Shown here: piece by piece, positions 25,201-36,489 of the stretch
Layout of the letters: the number at the start of each line of letters is the position of its first letter
How positions within the stretch are numbered: the first letter of the stretch is position 1
From: Lineus longissimus
Taxonomy: Eukaryota; Nemertea; Pilidiophora; Heteronemertea; Lineidae
Length of the DNA stretch: 64,000 nt
Direction: 5' to 3'
Assembly (NCBI RefSeq): GCF_910592395.1
Contig: NC_088316.1
Coordinates: forward strand, 14,260,001-14,324,000
Made by a program: the position numbers and the translations under genes
Notes under the pieces: generated by a model
Database searches by the model: none
What the model saw: the letters and a program-made list of their open reading frames with translations, nothing else
Told to the model about the DNA's origin: nothing

Positions 25201-28200
25201 CCTGAGTGCCATCCAAAGGGGAATAAAATCAGGGAAATATTTCCAAGGATCGTTCATGGCGAGCCGGGAGAATTATCTGGAGGCTAATGTCAGCGTTGCG
25301 GAGAAGGATGAAATGGTTGGTGCACAAATTTTCCACAAATCATCTTCTCCTGTGTTTGCTGCTATGATCACTTGGTTTGTTCCACTTCTGTTTGATGTCA
25401 ATTGTTTTTTCTGGCTAAGTGACTCAATCTATCGTCAGGTAGAAATAATCCAAGTAAGAGTCCTTCGCAGACAATACTTGCCTATGGTAGTGTTTCCATA
25501 CATCACTTGACCATCTGACCCGGCAGCAAATTCAGTCACGTCAAACTTGTCTTATCATGGTTGCAAAAATCACCAAATTCCTTCAGTGTCATGCGCATGG
25601 GATGAACAGTTTGTCCCAGGACTTCTTGGTCTGTTGCAAAGTTTATGCATCATCGCTGAGTTTGCATCATGCAAGAGATCTATACCCAATTATAAAAAAA
25701 AAGCAAAATGAGCGATTAAAAAAAATTGTTGTTGTTGTTGTTTTTAGGTTTTCATCCAAGGATCACAGAATCTGAATCGTGCCGTACAGGATGACATTGT
25801 AGCGATCGAGATGCTGCCAGAATCCGAATGGAGTTGTCCCTCATCCATGATGATGGAGGACCGTAATGATGATGAGCAGGAAGATGTCACTGATAAGGTA
25901 GCAATACTCATCTCTTATAGAGTAGTCATTGTTTCCCAATATCTACTCACCTGTCAGTTATGGTACAAAAAAATCGTTGCATAGTTTGCTCTAAGATGTG
26001 GATGTAACATACCCTGGTATTTCTTCCTGGGAAAGCTGATTTCAAATGACTCCACCAGGCACTGGCAACAGAGAGTCTCCAATGACACAACCCCACAGTC
26101 TTGACATCATCATTCTGCCATTGCTCTTCAAATCAGAAAGTTGTGCATTCACACCCAGCCCCTTGAATAACATCTGGAGGGGCTGGATTGTTACGGTCAG
26201 GCATGCAACAATGGGACTGGACCAGTGGAGATATTAGTCGATTTACGACACAGAAACCAGAGAGCCCCAACAGTAAGGACCAGTACAGATTTTTTTTCAA
26301 CGTGTGTTTCAATAATGACGATAATGGGTTTCCAACAGTAGAGGCTAGTGGAGACTGTTGTCTGTAAGGTAATGCTGCAACAATGGGAACCCAACAGTGG
26401 ACACTGTTGTGAATGTTTGTTGCAACAATGAGGCTCACCTGTGGTGCCCAAAGTACAGAGATTTGGCCCATTTTTGTGGCAACAATGGGAACCCAACAGT
26501 GGACACTGTTGCGAGTGTTCATTGCAACAGTGGGACCATCGGTTGGGAACAGAGTGGGTATTGTTGCCAGTGTCTGTTGCAACAAGTCCATCAGTTGGGA
26601 ACAGAGCGGGGGGGGCGGGGGTTGCCCATGTTCGTTGCAACAATGGGACCCCATCAGTTGGGAAGAAGGTAGTGATTGCTGCCTGTGTGCATTCCAACAA
26701 TGGAACCCCAGTATCAGGGACTGAAATGGGGATAGTCTCTTCATCAAAGAGGTCGACTACCTCGATCTTGTTTCAAAGATATAAACATGTTACTTGATTG
26801 TGTTCCAGGACAAAGAACTAAAAAAGAAGGCTCCAAAGGTCCCAAAAATGAAGCTTCCCAGTGGCCGAATTGTTGGGATCATTAAGAGGAAATGGCGGCA
26901 GTACTGTGGGATACTACAGCCTTCACCCATCAAGGAGGCGTTGCATCACCTATTCCGGGCAGCTGAGAGGCGCATCCCAAAGATTCGTATCCAGACAAGG
27001 CAGGCGGCTGCTTTGACTGGGATGAGGATTGTGGTGGCCATTGATTCTTGGCCGAGGAATTCGCGATACCCCCAGGTATTCACGTCGCATCATGCCATGC
27101 TTATTGTATTGTCTCCTCTAATGGAATCTGACTCGATCACCGGTCATGGGCTCATTGATTGGTAGGAATGATGTTATGTTATCGGCAAAAAGCTTGGGAG
27201 AACATTGCATCATCGTTACCGTGAGATGGCATGATGTCAGACTGGGGAGAACTCGCATCTCCCAATCCAGATGTAATCACCGGAGTGGAAGTTGTCCGCC
27301 GAAACATATATAGATCAAAAGATGAATGAAAGCATCTGCTCTGTTTCCACCAAAATGTTTCAACATCAGTTTCATATTTTCAGGGTCACTTTGTGAGAAA
27401 ACTTGGAGAAATTGGTGACAAAGACACGGAAAACGAAGTACTGCTCCTCGAGCACGATATACCTCATTCAGATTTCTCCGAGGCTGTCAAGAGCTTCCTT
27501 CCGAAGCTGCCTTGGGTGATCAGTGATGAGGAGAGAGAGAAGCGTCTGGATCTTCGTGACTTGTATATTTGTAGCGTAGATCCTCCCGGGTGCACAGATA
27601 TTGATGATGCCCTTCATTGTCGAGAGTTGGAAAATGGCAACTTTGAGGTGAGTAGATGTCGGTGACATGTTCTACTGGTGTTGAACTTGTGTGTTATCTG
27701 AGTGTTATGTGTTTCATACCTAACACACATCGTTTCGGACCTTGGGCAGGTCACTGTACACTTTGAGGCCATGTTTCGTTGAACCAGACAGGTAACAAAG
27801 ACAACAAATCCGTGTTACATATACAGTGGAACCCCGGTCGGCGACCACCTCAGTAACGCGACCACCCCGCGAACACGACCAAAATTCTCCGGTCCCGAAT
27901 GGTTTTCTCTCTAATTCCCATTAACTGGCCCTCGCTAACACGACCACCCCGGTACCCAAACCGCGACCACCAGCTTGGTCGGTCCCAAACTGCAAATTAA
28001 CCCCGCTAACGCGACCATGAGGCCTAATTGCCGTAATCAACCATGACCGCATCGTATCAATTGGCACCTTCTCGCAAATCCGTGTTGATAGTTAGCACCT
28101 CGAACACAATGACCATGGGAATCCATATGAAAATAAATGATGTGTAAGTGAGTTTGATCAAATGTAAGCGCAAATAAAATGAAGAATAAACTTTCTTTTC

Positions 28201-31200
28201 GACTCACGGTTTGTTTTTCATCATTTAGTATTAAATGATGTCAAGAGGCATGCACACGTAGTTTTTAGGACAAATAAATTATGTTGATTAGTAAGAGTAC
28301 CAATACTCAAAGTAAAGAATGCTTACTACGTCGTAATATTGATAAAATACGTTTTTAAAAAGATGATTTAATCAGTACCAGTTCAAATTGGCTGAAGTTA
28401 AAGCAGGAAGACATCAGGAAGAATTCTCAACATCTTCTCACATCACCTCTCTCAATATTAGCGAGAATATTAGCTTGACATCAAGAAGGGCAGCTGCCGA
28501 TGGTGTGAATAACATGCTTGCTCTAATTAGCATGCTCAAGTTTTAATGTAATGTTTGGTCTAATTAGCTCTCGTCAGTTTATTTACTCATTTACATAAGT
28601 TGTAAATTAAATGCAAAACACTCAAGAAAATGATTTTTTATTCGTAATATACACACAAAATTATCGAATCACCCGGTGGCGTAGTCATTAATGCATGTCA
28701 ATGTACACACAGCATATCTGCTAGGACGATGTTTTGGCGGGAAAACCTACTTATGATCCTTAAATTCACTAACGCGACCACCCCGGTAACACGACCACTT
28801 CGGCTTAGTCCCTTGGGTGGTCGTGTTACCGGGGTTCCACTGTACATCATTTTCTGTCATTCAGGTTGGTGTTCATATCGCTGACGTGTCACACTTCATC
28901 CGACCAGGGAATGCGATGGATCAAGAGGCCATGAGCAGAGGCACCACTGTGTATCTTTGTGATAAGGTATGGGAGCACATCAAAACTACCTGTAGCCACG
29001 GAATACAAACTTGTTTGTCACTCTCTGGACTCCTCTCCTTCTTGAAAGACTAGCACGATACAAACTTTTTCAAGTCTCTCTTTCCTGAAAAACTAACTAG
29101 GCTGTCTTTTCGCATCAACACTTTTTTTTGAGTATGTACCTACGTGTACGTCGCATCATGCAGAGAATTCAGACATCCTGTGCAAGACTTTTACCAGTGA
29201 ACGCTGAATTTGTTTTCTGTAAAAATAAGATCAAGTTTGTTGTTTTCAGAGAATTGATATGGTACCGGAGTTGCTGAGTTCAAATCTTTGTTCACTCAGA
29301 TGTGATGGTGAGAGGTAAGTTGGTCCTGTTCATTTGGTGAGGACATGTAAATTTTGCAAAGTTCTCATAGTTTCCACACGATATTTCATTGACTGAGCTC
29401 TCCCATAGTCAACCTGTTACACCCTGTATTCATTATACATAATTTTCATGCTGGCTTCAGACGGCCAGGTTTTGTCACCGCAGGGATTCGGCGTGGATGA
29501 CTCATTTCTTTACGCAAGTTGTCCCCTGTCTGTTGTCATGAAACTGGCAACCAGCTCTGTTCCTGACGTCTTTCTGTATGTCATTCTGCCATTACATCTT
29601 TAAAAATCGTCTATACTCCACAGATTTGCCTTTTCCACCATCTGGGAGATGACGCCTGATGCAGACATTGTTAATGTCAAGTTTGCCAAAAGTGTGATTC
29701 ACTCCAAGGCGTCACTGACGTATGCTGAAGCCCAGTTACTCATTGATGATGAGAGGAAGAAGGACCCCCTGACTTGCGGTCTCAGAGGCCTCAACCGACT
29801 TGCTAAGGTGCTCAAGAGGAAACGAATTGAAAACGGGTAAGTGTTTGATTGACATGTGAATGTGTTTCTGCTCTGGTTCTCTTGAACCCTCAAGTAGTTG
29901 CTGAGAATCATAGGAGACGGCACTTCTGGTTATGGGTCTTTATGTCTTTCTACAGAAACAATGGGTGATATGAATAAAGGATAGCAAATGCTTTTACTTC
30001 AATTTTGTACAGAAAGGCCAAGTGTAAATGTACATGGAGTTTTAGATAAAAGCATTTACTACCTCTTTATTCATATCACCCAATGACTATACGTCCCTCT
30101 TGAAATTTATTCCACCTTTAAGTAGCCTAATAAATAAAATGTATGTATTCTTTTCAGTGCCTTGACGCTAGCCTCTCCCGAGATCAGGTTTGAGGTGGAC
30201 AGTGAAACCCATGATCCTATTGATGTACAAGCTAAGCAACTGAGGTTGGTGTTACGTTTTCATGGGGGCCTTTGTTTTTTTGTATTGACCATCAGGTTGG
30301 CTAATGGGGCCAGTTATTGCACAACATGGTAAAACTGGTGGTACTTCAGTTCACCCAGGCATGCTAGACACACATTTCATACTGGGGCTACAATTTCTTC
30401 CGTAAAATAGTTTTGTCTGTTTGAGATTATGCCGCTGATATCACATTTGAGGAGAGGCCTGATGTTGGCTCAACAGCCAACATGTTCAGTGTCAGATAGT
30501 CATTTGTTCATCTTTTTTTTATTGTCAGGGATACCAATTCCATGGTGGAGGAGTTCATGTTGTTAGCCAACATCTCAACGGCCGAGAAGACGTTGGCAGA
30601 ATTTCCTGATTGTGCCATCCTGCGACGCCATCCAGCACCACCAATATCAAACTTTGAACCAGTTATCAAAGCTGCCGCGTTGAAGGTTTGTTTCTTGACT
30701 GTTTACATGTTCAGTGTATATCGCTTTTTCAGGTTCATTGTGTAGTTTGAAGTCCCTATTATATTGTCCTTACCATTGTGTCTGCTCAGGGGGCAGTCCT
30801 TAATGTGTTAATGCTGCTTTTTTTGTCCTCTCATCTCAACATGCTCCAATTGCTTGAGTGGTACATTCTGTTACATAATCAGTTGGCGTAGATGTTACAG
30901 TCTTCAGGAAGCACCAGCCATGGGTCATGATGGAAGCGTTTTTGAACGAGAGTGTATCAACCCACTGGATGAACTCATTCGAGGATCTTGCTCATCTTAT
31001 TTCAGGGCTTCACCTTGAAATGTGAAACCGGGAAAGAACTGGCCGATTCCTTGAACGCTGCAAACATTCCCGACAATCCATACTTCAACACGCTACTGCG
31101 AATAATGACCACGCGGTGTATGATGCAGGCTGTGTATTTCAGCAGCGGGATGCTGACCAGGGAGGAGTATGGCCATTACGGTCTGGCAACGCCTATCTAT

Positions 31201-32739
31201 ACCCATTTTACATCACCAATTCGAAGGTACAGTGTCTATTGATCACTGCAGGGTTCTCACTCAGTCATGAAAATGTGGAAGAAGTTCGAATTGGTGATGA
31301 GGGTTGGAATCCCATCTTTATTCTGACTCATTCAACATCAGATTTGAGCAGATGCCATCCCTAACTTACATTTTCTCCAAACGTTTATTATCGTGAGAGT
31401 GTGTGCTTATGAGGTTTCAAAAGGATAAGTTTTGTCAGAAATCTTGTTGACAACGAAATAATATTATTGAAATTTCTACTTGATTCAAGGTATTCCGACA
31501 TCATAGTTCATCGTCTGCTTGCTGTTGCTATTGGTGCTGATTCGTCCTATCCTGATCTGTTGGACAAACGCAAGACGCAGACCTGCTGTAATAATTTGAA
31601 TTATCGTCACAAGATGGCGCAGTATGCTGGCAGAGCTTCGACAGGGCTTCACACACAGGTCAGTTTGTTCTTCTTAATTCGTCAAATTATAATACCGTGT
31701 ACTTTCACGTATCTGAGATGAACACAATTCTGAAGTACAAAAAAGTTCAAAGTCAAAATTGCAGTGGTTTTGTTTTAAAATGTTCTTGTTCTCTTTTGGT
31801 TTTCAGCTGTTCTTCAAGAAGAGAGTGCAAGATGAGGAGGCCTATATTCTGTTTGTGAGAAAGAATGCCATACAAATTATCATTCCAAAATATGGCTTAG
31901 AAGGCACCATATTCTTGGACCAGTGTAAAGTGCCTTTCGTTTACAATGAAGATGTAAGTAAATGATAGATAATTCCTCAACTGTGGCAATTATAACTTTT
32001 GTTCCAGACTGACATCAAATACAAAAAATGTAAATAATGATATCATCCATTGTCCATATAACTGAAAAGTGTTGTTGTAACTCAAATAGCATTGTATGAA
32101 GGTCATAAAGCACTGATGTACCAAATAGATGCAACAGTCATGAAATAGTAGTTGGTACTTGTTTTAGACCATGCTTAGTCTTTTTCATGGTCAGTCAGAC
32201 TTGCCATCATGTTTCATACTTATCTTTCAAGGGTTTTGAAATCATGTTAGTCCATAAATGTTTGTAAACATTTGCTCGGCAGAGGTATTTCTGTGATGCA
32301 TTGATTTTAGTTGACATCCACCCCACTGAAACTTATTCCCGCACTTATCTATCACCTTACTTCAGGAGGCTTGTCAGACGGCAACCAATGGTGTCAAACT
32401 TCAAGTGTTTGATCCAGTCACAGTTCAAGTCAGTATTGACAGGCAGAATGTCCAACATCAGAAGCTATGCAGCAAGCTCGTAAAACCAGAGGTTTGTATT
32501 CAATAATTCTCATTTGAATGTGATTCTCAGGCCATTTGATGCCTTTACTTGTAACCTGTTTATGCTGTAAATCTGTCTTAAGGGACAGGACACTGGGATG
32601 AGTTTTCTAGAGACCAGTTCTATTCTGCATTTCTGATAATTTATCATATTTCTGTTTACAGATTCCCGGCCTTAGTGTTCCACCAGTGAGTGAAAAGTCC
32701 AGTGAGGATGAACCTCCCACAAAAAAGCAGAAGATCTAA
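22252..32739 (+). CDS. DIS3: DIS3 / RRP44 exosome ribonuclease
   Basis: Eighteen coding exons: 22252-22476, 23821-23883, 24169-24263, 24721-24911, 25086-25315, 25748-25897, 26809-27075, 27384-27647, 28865-28966, 29250-29314, 29624-29836, 30158-30244, 30529-30685, 31006-31226, 31490-31658, 31807-31953, 32366-32491 and 32662-32739, giving 949 aa (human DIS3 is 958). It is the catalytic 3'-5' exonuclease and endonuclease of the RNA exosome. Order: N-terminal cysteine motif; PIN endonuclease (~60-190) with acidic residues Asp68, Glu96, Asp145 and Asp175; two cold-shock domains; RNB exonuclease with Asp479, Asp481 and Asp482 in CTDIDD and SPIRRYSD; S1 domain (~835-915); and a basic tail, TKKQKI. 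All catalytic acids are intact. The exon 5 donor (gttggt) is weak. The introns hold at least five mobile or repeat elements. Confidence 0.97.
22561..22669. mobile_element. Imperfect hairpin (MITE-like) in DIS3 intron 1
   Basis: Two arms of about 47 bp (from CTCCTTCAAAATG, and the reverse complement ending at TTTTGAAAGAG) pair with some mismatches around a loop of about 15 bp. Both arms contain GCTCATTT and a CTGGAG/CTCCAG pair. No second copy was found here, so classification as a MITE rests on structure alone. Confidence 0.6.
22851..23339. repeat. Perfect 125-bp inverted repeat with 239-bp spacer
   Basis: Bases 22851-22975 and 23215-23339 are exact reverse complements over 125 bp. Identity stops sharply at both ends. 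The spacer has a further short inverted match (ACGAGGTTGG / CCAACCTCGT). The unit lies in DIS3 intron 1, is richer in CpG than its surroundings, and has no obvious target-site duplication. Confidence 0.9.
24511..24668. mobile_element. Hairpin MITE family B, full copy in DIS3 intron 3
   Basis: Terminal inverted repeats CTATAGATTCATGCACTTG / CAAGTGCATGAATCTATAG extend inward through GGGAACAAC...GTTGTTCCC. The interior has CGTCACGTCA/TGACGTGACG. It ends 52 bp before exon 4. A truncated relative lies at 6057-6174. TA within the CTATAG flank would fit a TA target, but the flank is itself palindromic. Confidence 0.85.
26383..26705. repeat. Degenerate minisatellite in DIS3 intron 6
   Basis: Roughly 60-70-bp units built around GGAACCCAACAGTGGACACT, TTGCAACAATGGGA and TCAGTTGGGAACAGAG-like words. 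There are about five diverged copies. Open frames on both strands here are products of the repetition, not genes. Confidence 0.75.
27824..28842. mobile_element. Pogo/Tc1-like non-autonomous DNA transposon in DIS3 intron 8
   Basis: A 1,019-bp element with terminal inverted repeats CAGTGGAACCCCGGT / ACCGGGGTTCCACTG, flanked by TA on both sides (27822-27823 and 28843-28844). Subterminal arrays of ACGCGACCACCCCG lie inside both ends. No transposase frame is present. It ends 22 bp upstream of DIS3 exon 9. Confidence 0.88.
29963..30081. mobile_element. Hairpin MITE family A, copy 2
   Basis: A 119-bp near-identical copy of 12665-12782 in the same orientation, within DIS3 intron 11, ending 76 bp before exon 12. 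Flanks AAT/AAT suggest a 3-bp target duplication. Confidence 0.87.
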
Positions 32740-32915
32740 CATGTCTCATGTAGGTTCCGTTGTTAGGCACATGAAATGTTTTTCATGGATGCGAGAGACA
32801 ATTACACGTAGCTCTGTATCGAGAGACTCTTTGAGAATATTAGAGAAAGTGTTTGTGAATTGTTCTGTCAATACATATTATTGATAAGTGCAAAATTATG
32901 TTAATTAAGGAAGTT

Positions 32916-32921
32916 AATAAA
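32916..32921 (+). terminator. Polyadenylation signal of DIS3
   Basis: AATAAA 176 bp after the DIS3 stop codon, in AT-rich context. It is the first canonical signal on this strand. Confidence 0.7.
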
Positions 32922-33805
32922 GTATAAAATAAGAAAGTATAGATTTTTGCTTTATTTTTCTATGAAAGAAAGCTAGACATCTAAGATTCTTTGGGCCAGA
33001 GGCCTATAATTGATGTTGAAAAGTGGAACAAAATCAAAGTTTGGTATCTAGAGCAGGCAGAGAGGAGCAGTGACATCCTTTATTCTCTGTAGGGCACGGA
33101 AGAAAAATGGCTGCAGAAATATATTTTCAATGAAATGGCTTTCATCAATCTTCAGACAATCCTGCTTACCCATGGAGAGACAGACTGGGCTTTCTGGCTG
33201 CCATAGGTAACAAACAGCTAAAGGTGAGCTCCTGCCAAAAAACAAATGAGAATACTTTCACCACCCCGGGTCCAAAATTCCCTACATGTATACTTATTGA
33301 TGGAAATCATTCTGGACCAAAAATTGTGCCAGGATATCTAAATTTGGTCCTGAAGTGTTAGCTTCAGACCCTGTAAAGCAAGTTCAGAGGACCCCTGGTA
33401 AAGTATGAAAAGACATCTGATAGTTCAGCGCGAAATAGTGTGCGGAACTCATACAGCTAGAACATATCAAGATATCTTGGTCTTTCCATCCATTGGTATA
33501 AGCAGTTTGTGGCCTGTATGTAGTGAAAGTATGCTTGTCCTTATTTTCTGTGCCACACTGTACAGGCAAGAAAATCTAATGGGGCCACTTTCTGCTATTT
33601 GTCTCCGATTGAATTCTGATTGTGAATTCATGATAGTTGGAATAGTTGGATGTCCTTCTGATTGTGACATTGTCCCTGTCATGAACAAAGGACACAGATC
33701 CCTATCCACCATATCCTGTAGTAATCTAAGACCAGGGACACTTATCCAGTACCTCTCCATTATGGACTGTGATGCCGAATTTAGTAGAGAGATCGAGTGG
33801 AAATA

Positions 33806-34006
33806 CAGTAGAACCTCTCTATCATAACACTCTCAGGACTGACAAGTGCTCTCCTTAATTAAGAGGCCTCATGATTATAGAGGTAAAATTGAATGCTAAC
33901 AACACCTTAGGAACCAAAATGAGTGTCCTCAATAGAGAGGATTTCCTTAAGCGAGAGATGTCATTCCACAGAAACCAGTGTCCTGAATTATAGTGGGGTG
34001 TCCTAC
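33806..34006 (+). mobile_element. Decayed pogo-like TA MITE
   Basis: Starts TA + CAGTAGAACCTCTCTAT and carries the family's internal words (GGACTGACAAGTGCT, ATTATAGAGG, GTCCTCAATAGAGAGG). The expected closing GGGAGGTTCTACTG is missing, so the right end is approximate. Confidence 0.65.
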
Positions 34007-34207
34007 ATCTGCCATCTCATGGGATTAAGTAATGACCATGATTGATTGGTGAGATACATGTAGAATATTGTTTGGCTGTTTGCAAAGTCTTCATCTCACA
34101 TGAAGACCTTCCTCCAGCTGTTTTGACTTGTCAGCGAAGACAAGTGTGGCCCTTTAGGAATTGCACTAATCTAACGTCAATACAGGGCTCAACTTTATGG
34201 TCCTGAT

Positions 34208-34227
34208 GGGGGGGGGGGGGGGGGGGG
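34208..34227 (+). repeat. 20-base poly-G run
   Basis: An uninterrupted run of 20 G in intergenic DNA. It can form G-quadruplex structure and is a likely length-variable and sequencing-error site. Confidence 0.8.
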
Positions 34228-35373
34228 CTGGGTGAAAGGCTATTTGGGAGGGGCAGAGCACCACTTATTGTCCCAATCTGCCTGAAAAACACATTGTGGA
34301 AGTCTGGGGGTGGGGTATCAATACGGTCCTGCAATATTCTGTGTATTGCCAAACTTTAGTGAGTGAGACAACACAGAAACGCCTCTGGATAAATGGTGGT
34401 TCACCTCGAATCACACGGCTAGGCAAACAAGTTATTCCGTACCAATCTGGAAGAAGACTTGAACATCCCAACAGAGAAAACAAAACAACTATTAATGTAG
34501 TGTTTGCAACTTTTATTTAGTAAATTTAGCACTTGTGTTTGGAAAATCTGAATGATAACCGAGGACACTTTTGATACAGGGATGCTATGTTTATTATCAC
34601 TTTCAGTGAAGGTTATCCGCAGCACATTTGTAAACAGATTATTTTGATCGCATCAAATCTGTAGAAAATCAGCACAAGACAACTAAAATGAGCACTAGAA
34701 TTCTATACCATGTGCAGGCCAATACATATCTTGTACATGTGGCCACAGTGCATATGGACCATACCAACAGTGACATTGGGCTGTGTATCCATTATTTTGT
34801 TTGCTTGTGCAGTTCTTCCCTGTTCTTAGGATGCATGTGACATGCTACACACCAAATGGACCTTGATTTGCCATCTTACGTGTACATTTTCTCATTGGTT
34901 GTACTAGGGAACATGCCGTGGAAGAAATCGACAGTGCGAATAGGTGGATTCTACTCTACCATTTTGAATATTTAAAGATTTAAAGATGCTTTGTAAAGTC
35001 TACTTCAACTGTTAGCCCCCCTCCCTCCCCCCTGACGTTCAACTCTCATTGCATCATCAATTTTCCATGAACATGTAGTAAAAAACATTAACAATATTTA
35101 ACTTTTGGAATGTTTTCTTGGCATCAATCAATACATAATGGTAACCAGAAAATATACCAAATATTGCAATAAGTACCGTGCTACAAAATAGTTGAACATG
35201 TTGTAATTACCGTTACAAAAGATTGGTCCATTGCCAAATACTATCACAAACAATTATCAAGTACTTTAAGAAATGATTGGTACAATGTAGCACCATTTAA
35301 TTAAAAACTACTTACATGTAGTGGGACTTAATCAAGTACACCACCATCAGGATCAAGTGTCAACATTACAAAA

Positions 35374-35580
35374 TAGTGGAACATGATCAACTACCATTAT
35401 AATACAATGTAGTGGAAAATGGTCAACTAACATTACAAAATAGTGGAACATGATCAACTACCATTATAATACAATGTAGTGGAAAATGGTCAACTAACAT
35501 TACAAAATAGTGGAACATGATCAACTACCATTATAATACAATGTAGTGGAAAATGGTCAACTAACATTACAAAATAGTGG
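35374..35580 (+). repeat. 67-bp tandem repeat, three units
   Basis: TAGTGGAACATGATCAACTA recurs at 35374, 35441 and 35508, exactly 67 bp apart, and a fourth unit begins at 35575. Each unit has a 36+31 bp internal sub-repeat (TAGTGGAACATG... / TAGTGGAAAATG...). Looser relatives of the half-unit extend left to about 35,170. Confidence 0.9.
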
Positions 35581-36136
35581 AACTGGATAAAGTTTCATTT
35601 ATAAAACCTGAATTTTAAAGAAATATGACGAGTAATTTACGTCCCAGAGCCCCAAACATTTCCCAATGGACTTAGTGGGGGAACGCTCTCATGAATCAGC
35701 CCTACTCGTAATTTATCAAGTCTCAGTAACATGCGGCAAAACATAATATTCAAAGTAAAAATTTTAATTGCATACCGATAAACGTTGTCCAAAGTTCATC
35801 ACAGCGCTTTGAAATGTGCGACTCAGAACATACATGTATGATATTTAATCATGGCAAAGACCCAGCCCTGGGTCATGACACACTAAGATCTACATTGTAC
35901 ACAGAAAAAGATTACATATTCAGCAGTTTAACACCCGAGCTCAGGTGGGAAATATTTCTAGAATATATAAAATACTGCTCAACTATATACATGTACTAGC
36001 ACATCAATGTACAAAATAAAGGTAATCGTACCTCAACAAAAGAAAAGACGTCTTTCAGAATCTCAAATCAAAACACCAAAGTTGGGGACCACCAACAAAA
36101 TGCAGTTCTGTCTAAAAAGATATATATAATTTTTAC

Positions 36137-36142
36137 TTTATT
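36137..36142 (-). terminator. Polyadenylation signal of the scavenger receptor gene
   Basis: AATAAA on the minus strand about 350 bp past the stop codon at 36490-36492. Confidence 0.5.
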
Positions 36143-36489
36143 GAACAGATGACCCCACTATAAAATTATAACACTAATCTATTTAAGCACAAAATGTGAC
36201 AATATTTTAAACTGAAAATGTTATGGCTCAGAGCCAAAATAGGTCACATCATTTTCGTTGGTGAGATATGGTGAATAAGCAGTGAAAATTAGCAATCACA
36301 GATGTGAGTATTTGTTGGACGCTTTTATGTTTTCGTTTATAGACAATCACGTAAATACATGGTGGCAAAAAAGAATATTTATTTTTGAAAGTACTGTTAC
36401 GGGGTTGTGCAACTTACAAAACTGCAGAATAAAATGGCCATGAAAACATTTATAGGTTTACAGTATTGCTTGAACTAGCCCGCTCCTCA

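Larger units (their letters stand above)
32740..36489. other. Tail-to-tail spacer, DIS3 and scavenger receptor 3' ends
   Basis: Contains the DIS3 3' UTR (signal at 32916), a decayed pogo-like MITE, a 20-base poly-G run, a 67-bp tandem repeat and, at the right, the 3' UTR of the minus-strand scavenger receptor (AATAAA at 36137-36142). No protein gene was recognised between 32,950 and 36,100. Confidence 0.55.

Noticed and set aside
26133-26800. Long open frames on both strands (up to 204 codons)
   Set aside because: They are produced by the minisatellite in DIS3 intron 6. The cysteine- and glutamine-rich translations repeat with the DNA unit.
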